DNA of 6,561 bases from Pseudomonadota bacterium. GTDB taxonomy: Bacteria; Pseudomonadota; Gammaproteobacteria; Burkholderiales; Burkholderiaceae. Positions within the stretch are counted from its first letter, which is position 1. Each line of letters begins with the position of its first letter. The notes under the pieces are model-generated. The model did no database searches. It was not told where the DNA came from and was given only the letters and a program-made list of their open reading frames with translations. Position numbers and translations under genes: made by a program. This document shows, piece by piece, positions 1 to 5,982 of this stretch. The DNA lies in NCBI GenBank assembly GCA_023441105.1, contig JAEZQX010000015.1, forward strand, positions 1-6,561. The letters are read 5' to 3'.

Positions 1-116
1 TCCTAAGATTGCGCAACTTTTCACCGACAAGCTCTGCGGCATCGGGCAGGTCCGGCCGGCACCGCCGGCCACGGTCGGTGACGATCCAGCAGTTCCCCTC
101 CAAAGGAACCTTCTCG
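1..116 (+). promoter_or_regulatory. Non-coding leader upstream of the DUF1800 gene, with nested inverted repeats
   Basis: This stretch has no believable gene. The reading frame of the downstream gene stays open back to a TTG at position 9, but that extension would put about 36 arginine- and serine-rich residues before a complete lipoprotein signal peptide, so I treat it as untranslated. Three dyads are visible: an 8-base palindrome TTGCGCAA at 9-16; an 8-base perfect inverted repeat, TCACCGAC at 21-28 against GTCGGTGA at 74-81; and inside that a 7-base-pair GC hairpin with a 3-base loop (54-60 against 64-70). A ribosome-binding site, AAAGGA at 102-107, sits 9 bases before the ATG. I find no convincing -35/-10 pair. 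The region could be a structured 5' leader, an operator region, or the end of an upstream gene's terminator; the sequence alone does not decide. Confidence 0.4.
102..107 (+). promoter_or_regulatory. Ribosome-binding site that fixes the DUF1800 start
   Basis: AAAGGA lies 9 bases before the ATG at 117. It supports this start over the TTG at position 9, which lies too near the window edge for its upstream site to be seen and would displace the signal peptide from the N terminus. Confidence 0.6.
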
Positions 117-1973
117 ATGCACGATCGGCTGCCCAAGATCCTGCGCCGCGCGTCCGGCCCGCTGGCACTGCTGCTGGCGGCTGCGCTCGTGTCCGCCTGC
201 GGCGGCTCTTCATCCGGCAGCGGCGGCGCTCCCGGTCGCGATGCGCAGGCGCAGGCGCAGGCCGCGCCCGATGGCGGCTCGGGCGGCCTTGCCGCGCTCG
301 AGCCGGACCGCCCGACCAGCACCAAGGATGCCGCCCGCCTGCTCGACCAGGCGTCGTTCGGGCCGTCGGAGGATGCGCTGGCGGAGGCGGCGCGGCAGGG
401 GCCGCGCAAGTACCTGCTCGCCCAGATGGACCAGCCGGTCTCGCGCTACAGCTACACCGGCACGGCGAGCCAGCGGCGCAGCGCCATCCATACCTCCGGG
501 GCGATGGACTTCTGCCAGACGATCGCCGGCGGCCAGGAGGAATGCTGGCGCGACTACTTCTCCTCGCTGCCGGTGCAGTGGGAATTCTTCCGCCATGCGG
601 TGAGCAATCCGGACCAGTTGCGGCAACGACTGGCCTTCGCCCTGTCGCAGATCATGGTGACCTCGGATCGCGAGCTCGACGGCACCTACGGCTTCGCCGA
701 GTACCACCAGATGCTGCGCGACCATGCCTTCGGCAACTACCGCGCGCTGCTCGAGAAGGTGATCACCTCGCCGTTCATGGGCGCGTACCTGAACATGGCC
801 GACAACGATCCGGCCGATCCGAACGAGAACTTCGCCCGCGAGATGCTGCAGCTGTTCACGATCGGCGCCTGCGAGCTGGAGGCGGACGGCTCGCTGCGCA
901 GCGGCAAGTGCATCGCCACCTACAGCAACGAGATCGTGCGCAACTATGCCTACGCGCTCACCGGCTGGACCTATCCGGTCGGCGGCGTCGATCCCTGGTG
1001 CGACGGCAACTGCAGCCGCGACCGCTGGACCAACCCGCGCCACTACCGCGGCCCGATGGTGGCCAAGGCTTCGCACCACGACCAGCAGCCGCGCCCGCTG
1101 CTGGCCGGCGCGGTCGCGCCCGCCAACCGCACGCCGCAGCAGGGCCTCGCCGCGGTGCTCGATTCGCTGATGGCCCATCCGAACCTCGGCCCGGCCATCG
1201 GCAGGCAGCTGATCCAGTTCTTCGTCACCAGCAATCCGACGCCGAGCTATGTCGGGCGCGTCGGCCGGGCCTTCCGCAGCGGCGTCTACAGCGATGCGTA
1301 CGGTTCGATCGGCAGCGGCGTGGTCGGCGACATGCGGGCCACCATGGCGGCGGTGCTGCTCGACGACGAGGCGCGCGATCCGGCGCTGGCGCAAGCGACC
1401 GCGTACGGCCGCCTGCGCGAGCCGGTGCACTACATCGCGGGTGCGCTGCGCGCCGCCGACGGCATCACCGACGGCGACGGCCTGGTCGCCGACTGGGGCT
1501 GGAGCGGCCAGATGAGCCAGGCGCCGTTCCATTCGCCGTCGGTCTTCAACTACTACCCGCCGGACTTCCCGCTGGTCGGCAGCAACCTGGTGGCGCCTCA
1601 GTTCGGCATCGACAGCGTCTCCGCAAGCCTCAAGCGCATCAACTTCGCCAACGCGCTGATCTACTGGTGGGGGATCACGGGGTCCAAGGCCAACCCGACC
1701 ATTGCGGGATCGTTCGGCACGCGCATCGACTTGCGCCGCTGGGAGGCGTTGATCGATTCCGCCGGTTCCGCGGGCCTGGTCGAGCGGCTCGACGAACTGC
1801 TGGTGGGCGGCCGCCTCGGCGCGGCGCAACGCCAGGCGATCGTCGCCGCCATGGACGAGTGGACGCCGGCGATGACCTGGCTGGCCCGCGACGGCAGCTC
1901 CTGGCAGCGCGAACGGGCCAAGACGGCGCTCTACCTCGTGCTCGCCTCGCCGCACTACCACATCCAGCGCTAA
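117..1973 (+). CDS. DUF1800 family lipoprotein
   Basis: This is a 618-residue exported protein of the DUF1800 family, whose biochemical role is unknown. I chose the ATG at 117 because AAAGGA lies 9 bases upstream and the protein then starts with a textbook lipoprotein signal: basic residues R4, K7, R10 and R11, a leucine/alanine-rich core (16-25), and a lipobox V-S-A-C with lipidated Cys28. A Gly/Ser linker follows. There is no Asp at +2, which fits outer-membrane sorting. Family hallmarks are the N-E-N-F-A-R-E-x-L-x-L-F-T-x-G motif around residues 236-250, a G-W-T motif at 283-285, an S-P-S-V-F-N-Y-Y-P-P stretch at 473-482, and the usual ending in which a helix runs to L-A-S-P-x-Y before the terminus. 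Apart from Cys28, the protein has exactly six cysteines, in three close pairs (133/143, 252/265, 295/299), which suggests periplasmic disulfides. The DUF1501 gene follows after 19 bases. Family assignment is firm; function is not known. Confidence 0.93.
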   Translation: MHDRLPKILRRASGPLALLLAAALVSACGGSSSGSGGAPGRDAQAQAQAAPDGGSGGLAALEPDRPTSTKDAARLLDQASFGPSEDALAEAARQGPRKYLLAQMDQPVSRYSYTGTASQRRSAIHTSGAMDFCQTIAGGQEECWRDYFSSLPVQWEFFRHAVSNPDQLRQRLAFALSQIMVTSDRELDGTYGFAEYHQMLRDHAFGNYRALLEKVITSPFMGAYLNMADNDPADPNENFAREMLQLFTIGACELEADGSLRSGKCIATYSNEIVRNYAYALTGWTYPVGGVDPWCDGNCSRDRWTNPRHYRGPMVAKASHHDQQPRPLLAGAVAPANRTPQQGLAAVLDSLMAHPNLGPAIGRQLIQFFVTSNPTPSYVGRVGRAFRSGVYSDAYGSIGSGVVGDMRATMAAVLLDDEARDPALAQATAYGRLREPVHYIAGALRAADGITDGDGLVADWGWSGQMSQAPFHSPSVFNYYPPDFPLVGSNLVAPQFGIDSVSASLKRINFANALIYWWGITGSKANPTIAGSFGTRIDLRRWEALIDSAGSAGLVERLDELLVGGRLGAAQRQAIVAAMDEWTPAMTWLARDGSSWQRERAKTALYLVLASPHYHIQR

Positions 1974-1992
1974 GCGCACCGACCTGGAACCG

Positions 1993-3390
1993 ATGATGAA
2001 TCGACGCGAATTCCTGCGGACGGCGGTGGTGCCGCTCGCTGCCGGCTGCTCGCTCTTGCGGGCCGGCGACGCCGACGCGCAGGCCGGCAGCTACCGGGCG
2101 CTGGTGTGCCTGTTCCTGTTCGGCGGCAACGACGGCATCAACAGCGTCCCACCGGTCGACGCCGACGGCTACGCCCGCTACAGCAGCGTGCGCCGCGGCC
2201 TGGCGCTGCCGCGCGGCGACATCGTGCAGCTCGACGCCTCCTACGGCCTGCATCCGGCGCTGGCGCCGCTCAAGCCGATCTGGGATGAAAAGCGCATGGC
2301 GCTGCTGTTCAACGTCGGGCCGCTGTCGGGGCCGATGACGCTGGCGCAGTACCAGGACTGGCGGGCACGCAGCGACCACAGCCTGGTGCCCGACAAGCTG
2401 TTCTCGCATTCCGACCAGCAGATCCTGTGGGAGAACGCCGGCTCCGAAACGGTCCAGCTGCGCGGCGGCTGGGGCGGGCGGCTGATGGAGGCGGTGGGCG
2501 GCGGCCAGCAGGCGATCTCCTTCGGCGGCAACAGCCGGTTCGGCGCCGGCAGGACGCTGCAGGAGCTGACGCTGCCGGGCGGCCCGGGCTCGACCCTCGA
2601 GCTCGAAGGCTACTGGGAAGGGCGCCAGACCAGCGCACGCCGCGCCGCGCTCGACGCGCTGCTGGCCGACTCCGGCACGCAGCTGCTGCACCAGCACTAC
2701 GCGAGATCGCAGCGCGAGGCCATCGCCAAGGGCAGCGCCCTGGGCGCGATCCTGGCCCAGGCGCCGGCCAACGGGCAGCCGGATGCGGCGAATCCGGAGA
2801 TCTCCGCGGCCTTCGGCCATCTCGCCGGCGCGCACGCCGGTCCGTTGTGCCAGCAGCTCTACCAGGTGGCCAAGTTCATCAAGCACCGTGGCGCGGTGGG
2901 CGGGTCGCGGCAGCTCTTCTTCGTGTCGCTCGGCGGCTTCGACCATCACGGCGACCAGCTGCGCCAGCAGGCAGCGCTGCTCGGGCAGCTGGGCACCGGC
3001 CTCGCCGCCTTCTGGAACGCGCTCAAGGCGATCGGCGCGCAGGACATGGCGACCCTGTTCACCGAGTCCGATTTCGGCCGCACCTTCAAGCCGAATGCCA
3101 GCGGCGGCACCGATCATGCGTGGGGCAACCAGCATTTCGTGATCGGCGGCGCGGTCAACGGCGGCCGCGGCTTCGGGCGCTACCCCTCGCTGGTCGTCGG
3201 CGGCCCGGACGACGCGGCCGTCAACCAGTGGGAGCAGCAGGGGCGCTGGATCCCGGGCATCGCGGTGGCGCAGTATGCCGGCAAGCTGATCGACTGGTTC
3301 AACCCCGGACTGGTCGACAAGTCCGCCATCCTGCCGACCCTGGCCGCCTTCGCCGGCGACAACCAGGATCTCGACTTCCTGCGGCTGTGA
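1993..3390 (+). CDS. DUF1501 family protein with twin-arginine signal
   Basis: This 465-residue protein belongs to the DUF1501 family, which is related to the alkaline phosphatase/sulfatase superfamily and recurrently encoded beside DUF1800 genes. The N terminus has a twin-arginine motif, R4-R5-E-F-L-R, a short hydrophobic stretch (11-18), and an A-D-A-Q-A cleavage-type site ending at residue 31. A Cys at 19 preceded by L-A-A-G could instead serve as a lipobox. The mature part opens with an L-F-L-F-G-G-N-D-G core strand. Later come L-G-G-F-D-H-H (313-319) and the signature F-T-E-S-D-F-G-R-T (356-364), then G-G-T-D-H-A-W-G-N (371-379). Asp317, His318/319, Asp374 and His375 are candidate metal or catalytic ligands by analogy with the superfamily; this is inferred. 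The start is ATG 1993 or the adjacent ATG 1996; a weak GGA at 1986-1988 precedes both. The 19-base gap to the DUF1800 gene indicates co-transcription. Tat export suggests the protein folds, perhaps with cofactor, before secretion. Substrate is unknown. Confidence 0.93.
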   Translation: MMNRREFLRTAVVPLAAGCSLLRAGDADAQAGSYRALVCLFLFGGNDGINSVPPVDADGYARYSSVRRGLALPRGDIVQLDASYGLHPALAPLKPIWDEKRMALLFNVGPLSGPMTLAQYQDWRARSDHSLVPDKLFSHSDQQILWENAGSETVQLRGGWGGRLMEAVGGGQQAISFGGNSRFGAGRTLQELTLPGGPGSTLELEGYWEGRQTSARRAALDALLADSGTQLLHQHYARSQREAIAKGSALGAILAQAPANGQPDAANPEISAAFGHLAGAHAGPLCQQLYQVAKFIKHRGAVGGSRQLFFVSLGGFDHHGDQLRQQAALLGQLGTGLAAFWNALKAIGAQDMATLFTESDFGRTFKPNASGGTDHAWGNQHFVIGGAVNGGRGFGRYPSLVVGGPDDAAVNQWEQQGRWIPGIAVAQYAGKLIDWFNPGLVDKSAILPTLAAFAGDNQDLDFLRL

Positions 3391-3392
3391 TA

Positions 3393-3423
3393 GGCTCTGT
3401 CGCGCTTCGCGAGGAGAGGAGCC
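3393..3423 (+). promoter_or_regulatory. Small hairpin overlapping the ribosome-binding region of the VOC gene
   Basis: The 37-base gap between the DUF1501 stop and the VOC start contains a perfect 5-base-pair hairpin, TCGCG (3400-3404) against CGCGA (3408-3412), with a 3-base loop. It is nested in a second 5-base-pair arm, GGCTC (3393-3397) against GAGCC (3419-3423). The right arm covers part of the purine-rich ribosome-binding stretch at 3411-3421, which ends 6 bases before the ATG at 3428. The structure could tune translation of the VOC gene or stabilise a processed end; it has no T-tract, so it is not a classical terminator. Chance formation in GC-rich DNA is quite possible. Confidence 0.3.
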
Positions 3424-3427
3424 TTCC

Positions 3428-3832
3428 ATGACCGCAGTTGCCATCGACCACGTCAACGTCTCGGTGCCGTCGGCCCGGCTGCCGGAAATGCTTGCCTTCT
3501 ACACCGGCATCGTCGGGCTGCGCGAGGGCGAGCGTCCGCCGTTGCCCTTTCCTGGCCACTTTCTCTATTGCGAATCCTCGCCCATCGCGGTCCTGCATCT
3601 GGCCACCTACCAGGAAGACGACCTGGCGCTGGCGCAGCCCACTGGCCGCTTCAACCATGTCTGCTTCCGGATGCGCGGCCTGGCACAGACGCGGGCCCGG
3701 CTGGCGGCCGGCACCCATCCCTATCGCGAGCAGGAACGTCCCGGCAACCCGCTGGTGCAGGTCTTCGTCACCGACCCGGCCGGCCTGACGGTCGAGCTCA
3801 CCTTCGACAAGGCGGCCGAAGGGCTGGCCTGA
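3428..3832 (+). CDS. VOC (glyoxalase/bleomycin-resistance fold) family protein
   Basis: This 134-residue cytosolic protein has a complete two-module vicinal-oxygen-chelate fold, as in glyoxalase I, methylmalonyl-CoA epimerase and extradiol dioxygenases. Module one starts with the strand I-D-H-V-N-V-S-V (6-13), followed by the helix containing L-A-F-Y (22-25) and G-I-V-G-L. Its last strand is A-V-L-H-L (54-58). Module two starts at F-N-H-V-C-F-R (75-81) and ends with the strand V-T-D-P-A-G-L-T-V-E-L-T-F (114-126). All four expected metal-ligand positions are filled: His8, His57, His77 and Glu123. An active metalloenzyme is therefore likely, but VOC substrates cannot be read from the fold. The start is ATG 3428, with the GAGGAGAGGAG stretch at 3411-3421 upstream. 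It lies 37 bases after the DUF1501 gene and could be on the same transcript or have its own. There is no signal peptide, so it probably does not act with the exported pair directly. Confidence 0.88.
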   Translation: MTAVAIDHVNVSVPSARLPEMLAFYTGIVGLREGERPPLPFPGHFLYCESSPIAVLHLATYQEDDLALAQPTGRFNHVCFRMRGLAQTRARLAAGTHPYREQERPGNPLVQVFVTDPAGLTVELTFDKAAEGLA

Positions 3833-3833
3833 A

Positions 3834-3874
3834 GCGCCGGGCCGTCGCGGCCGCCGTCCGGCTTGCCCCGGCGC
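3834..3874. terminator. Possible bidirectional hairpin between convergent genes
   Basis: The 72-base gap between the VOC stop and the stop of the minus-strand enolase-superfamily gene holds an 8-base perfect inverted repeat, GCGCCGGG (3834-3841) against CCCGGCGC (3867-3874), with a 25-base loop that is itself GC-rich. Its place between two converging transcripts fits a shared terminator. There is no T-tract on either strand and the loop is long, so it would not be an efficient intrinsic terminator. This is a weak call. Confidence 0.25.
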
Positions 3875-3904
3875 GCCGACTCCCCGGGCCCGCCGCGGCA
3901 GGGG

Positions 3905-5035
3905 TCAGGGCAGCCGGCAGGCTGCGACCTTGGCCGGATCCCACGCCAGTCCGGTGCCCGGGCGATCATCGAGCGGCCAGCAGCCGCCGGTGATCCTCAC
4001 CGGGTCGCTGGCGATCGCATCCGTCCAGTCGACGTACTCGAGCCAATGACACGTGGGCGTCGCCGCCAGCAGGTGGGCGCTGGCTTCGGGCATGAGATGG
4101 GAGCTCATCGGCACCCCATGCGCTTCCGCGACGCCTGCGGCCTGCATCCAGCCGCTCACCCCGCCGATCCGCGCGACATCGGGCATCACCAAATCGCAGG
4201 CGCCGGCCTGCAGCGCCCGCAGCAGGTCCTTCGGCCCGTCGAAGTTCTCGCCGATCTGCAGCGGCAGCTCCAGCGACCGCGCGATCTCGGCATTGCCCGC
4301 CAGGTCGTCGTGGCGGATCGGTTCCTCGAGCCAGGCCACGCCTTCGCCCTGCAGGGCCCGGCCGCGCGCCAGCGCTTGCGCGCGCGACAAGGCCTGGTTG
4401 TAGTCGACCAGCAGTTGCACCGGATCCGGCAGCGCCGCCCGCACCGCGCGGGTGACCGCCAGGTCCTCCGCGAGCGTCGCGTAGCCGAGCCGCAGCTTGA
4501 CCGCCTCGAAGCCGCCGTCCAGCAAGGCCAGGGCTTCGTCGGCCGCCGCCTGCGGGCCCATCAGCCCGAGGCCGCACGAGTTGTAGGCGCGTACCGGCCG
4601 TGGCTCGCCGCCCAGCAGCCGCACCAGCGGCAGCCCGGCGGCCATCGCCAGCGCGTCCCACGATGCCATGTCGAATGCCGACAGGGCCATGCGCACGACG
4701 CCGGTGACCCCCAGCAGGGCGAAGCGACGCTGCAGCAGGGCGGACTGGGCGAGCGGAGCGAGGCGTTGGCCCTTCACCACCTCGGCCATGTCCTCGAGGA
4801 CATGGGCAATCGAGCGGCCGCCGCTGCGCCGGTAGCAGAAGACATAGGAGCGTCCGGTCACGCCCTCCTCGGTCAGCAGCTCGACCAGCAGCAGGGGCGC
4901 CGACCGCACGGTGGCGGCGCTGGTTCCGAGCACCCGCCGCAGCGGTACCTCGACCAGCGTGCAGCCGACGCCGCGCAAGGTCAGCCGGGGCTGCGACGCG
5001 GCCGGCCGCAGCGCCCGGTCGGCAGGCTCATTCAT
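3905..5035 (-). CDS. Mandelate racemase-like enolase superfamily enzyme with KxR motif
   Basis: This 376-residue enzyme belongs to the mandelate racemase/muconate lactonizing group of the enolase superfamily, which abstracts the alpha-proton of carboxylates with Mg2+. From memory of Pseudomonas putida mandelate racemase, it aligns nearly end to end, at a constant offset of 16 through the barrel. Metal ligands are Asp211, Glu237 and Glu263; Asn213 is also conserved. The His-Asp dyad is His313/Asp286, and Glu333 matches the electrophilic Glu317. Pocket residues matching Val29, Phe52 and Tyr54 are Val43, Phe66 and Tyr68. The exception is the K-x-K motif: Lys180 is kept, but the base Lys166 is Arg182 (CGG at 4490-4492 read on the minus strand). 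I chose ATG 5035 over a TTG at 5074: GAGGG lies 8 bases upstream, the length fits the family, and the start overlaps the preceding stop as ATGAATGA. It is probably a 2-hydroxy-acid racemase/epimerase or a sugar-acid dehydratase; substrate unknown. Confidence 0.9.
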   Translation of the reverse strand: MNEPADRALRPAASQPRLTLRGVGCTLVEVPLRRVLGTSAATVRSAPLLLVELLTEEGVTGRSYVFCYRRSGGRSIAHVLEDMAEVVKGQRLAPLAQSALLQRRFALLGVTGVVRMALSAFDMASWDALAMAAGLPLVRLLGGEPRPVRAYNSCGLGLMGPQAAADEALALLDGGFEAVKLRLGYATLAEDLAVTRAVRAALPDPVQLLVDYNQALSRAQALARGRALQGEGVAWLEEPIRHDDLAGNAEIARSLELPLQIGENFDGPKDLLRALQAGACDLVMPDVARIGGVSGWMQAAGVAEAHGVPMSSHLMPEASAHLLAATPTCHWLEYVDWTDAIASDPVRITGGCWPLDDRPGTGLAWDPAKVAACRLP

Positions 5036-5951
5036 GCGGCGCGCCCTCGGCGTAGAGGGCAAGGATGTCGGCAATCGCCCGGTTGAGCGGCGTCGCCAGG
5101 CCCTTGGCCCGGCCGAGCTCGACCACGCCGCCGGCGAGCCAGCGGACCTCGAGCCGGTTGCCGCGCTGCAGGTCGTGATGCATCGACGAGGTCATCTCCG
5201 GCGCGACGTCGTCGGCAAGCTGCAGCCGCAGCTGCGCGTAGTCTTCCGGCAGCGCCACGCCGTGGGCGCGGCCGACGGCGACGACCTCGCGCATCACGTC
5301 GAGCAGGAAGGCCCGGGTCTGCGGATTCGAACGGATCGGGCCGATCGTCTGGCGCATGGTGGTCGTGGTTCCGGACAGGCCGACCAGGAAGACGTACTTC
5401 TGCCAGATCTCGCGCACGATGTCGTCGCAAAGCTCGGCCTTGATGCCACCCGCCAGGCAGGCGGCGAGCAGGGCCTTGCCGCGCTCGGAGCGCGTGCCGT
5501 CGAACTCACCGAAGAGCAGCCGCTGCATCGGCCCGGTCTGGCGGATGACGCCGGGCGCCTCGATGGTGGTGGCGACGTAGCCGACGCCGCCCATCAGCTG
5601 GCGCGGCTCGAAGGCGGCGCGCAAGTACTGGTCCTTCAGCACGCCGTTCTGGAAGGAGATGACCACCGTGTCGGGTCCGACCAGCGGGCCGATCTGCGCG
5701 ATCGCCTGGTCGGTGTCCCAGAGCTTGACGCACAGCATCACGACGTCGGCTGGCCCCGCTTCGCGGGCATCGTCGGTGGCGAAGACCTTCCGCGCGTGGA
5801 TCGGTTCCGGTCCGACCACGCGCAGGCCGTCGCGGCGCATTGCCTCGAGATGCCTGCCGCGGGCGATGAAACGGACGTCTGCCCCGCCCTCGACCAGCCG
5901 CGCGCCGAAGTAGCCGCCGAGTCCGCCGGCGCCCATGATCGCAATCCTCAC
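5028..5951 (-). CDS. Ketopantoate reductase family (2-dehydropantoate 2-reductase-like) oxidoreductase
   Basis: This 307-residue protein is a full-length member of the ketopantoate reductase (PanE/ApbA) family, which reduces 2-keto acids to (R)-2-hydroxy acids with NADPH. The N-terminal Rossmann strand and loop, I-M-G-A-G-G-L-G-G-Y-F-G (5-16), bind the dinucleotide, and Arg31 is placed to meet the NADP 2'-phosphate. Catalytic residues known from E. coli PanE have counterparts: S-F-Q-N-G-V with Asn102, the helix W-Q-K with Lys185, and the C-terminal S-S-M-H-H-D (255-260) followed by Glu268. The start is GTG at 5951, supported by GGAGGAG at 5957-5963 five bases upstream; the next ATG (5936) would cut into the first strand. 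The 8-base overlap with the racemase-like gene suggests translational coupling. True panE for pantothenate synthesis is possible, but the context favours a paralogue acting on another 2-hydroxy/2-keto acid, as with the PanE-family D-mandelate and hydroxyisocaproate dehydrogenases of lactic bacteria. Confidence 0.9.
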   Translation of the reverse strand: MRIAIMGAGGLGGYFGARLVEGGADVRFIARGRHLEAMRRDGLRVVGPEPIHARKVFATDDAREAGPADVVMLCVKLWDTDQAIAQIGPLVGPDTVVISFQNGVLKDQYLRAAFEPRQLMGGVGYVATTIEAPGVIRQTGPMQRLLFGEFDGTRSERGKALLAACLAGGIKAELCDDIVREIWQKYVFLVGLSGTTTTMRQTIGPIRSNPQTRAFLLDVMREVVAVGRAHGVALPEDYAQLRLQLADDVAPEMTSSMHHDLQRGNRLEVRWLAGGVVELGRAKGLATPLNRAIADILALYAEGAPHE

Positions 5952-5956
5952 TTCGT

Positions 5957-5963
5957 CTCCTCC
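5957..5963 (-). promoter_or_regulatory. Strong ribosome-binding site that fixes the GTG start
   Basis: On the minus strand this reads GGAGGAG, five bases before the GTG at 5951. Its strength and spacing justify a GTG start for the ketopantoate-reductase-family gene. It lies in the 31-base gap after the TetR stop, consistent with one transcript and independent re-initiation. Confidence 0.7.
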
Positions 5964-5982
5964 GGAAGATGCCGGGGCAGCC

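Noticed and set aside
9..37. Possible -35/-10 promoter beginning with TTGCGC at 9
   Set aside because: No acceptable -10 hexamer lies at 16-18 bases spacing, so I do not call a promoter.
9..116. N-terminal extension of the DUF1800 protein from the TTG at 9
   Set aside because: It would bury a complete lipoprotein signal peptide 36 residues inside the protein. The ATG at 117 has a good ribosome-binding site.
210..1979. Long minus-strand open frame (589 codons) opposite the DUF1800 gene
   Set aside because: It is antisense to a clearly real gene. Its product is Arg/Ala/Val-rich with no recognisable domain. Long antisense frames are expected in DNA this GC-rich.
1675..3456. Long minus-strand open frame (593 codons) opposite the DUF1501 gene
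   Set aside because: It lies antisense across two real genes, has biased low-complexity composition and no motif, and no ribosome-binding site supports it.
5036..5074. Earlier TTG start (5074) for the racemase-like gene
   Set aside because: It would add 13 residues with no match to the family and a 47-base overlap. ATG 5035 has GAGGG upstream and a compact 8-base overlap with the preceding stop.
3863..5086. Plus-strand open frame (407 codons) opposite the racemase-like gene
   Set aside because: The opposite strand carries every conserved mandelate-racemase residue. This frame is a Gln/Arg/His-rich shadow with no family resemblance.
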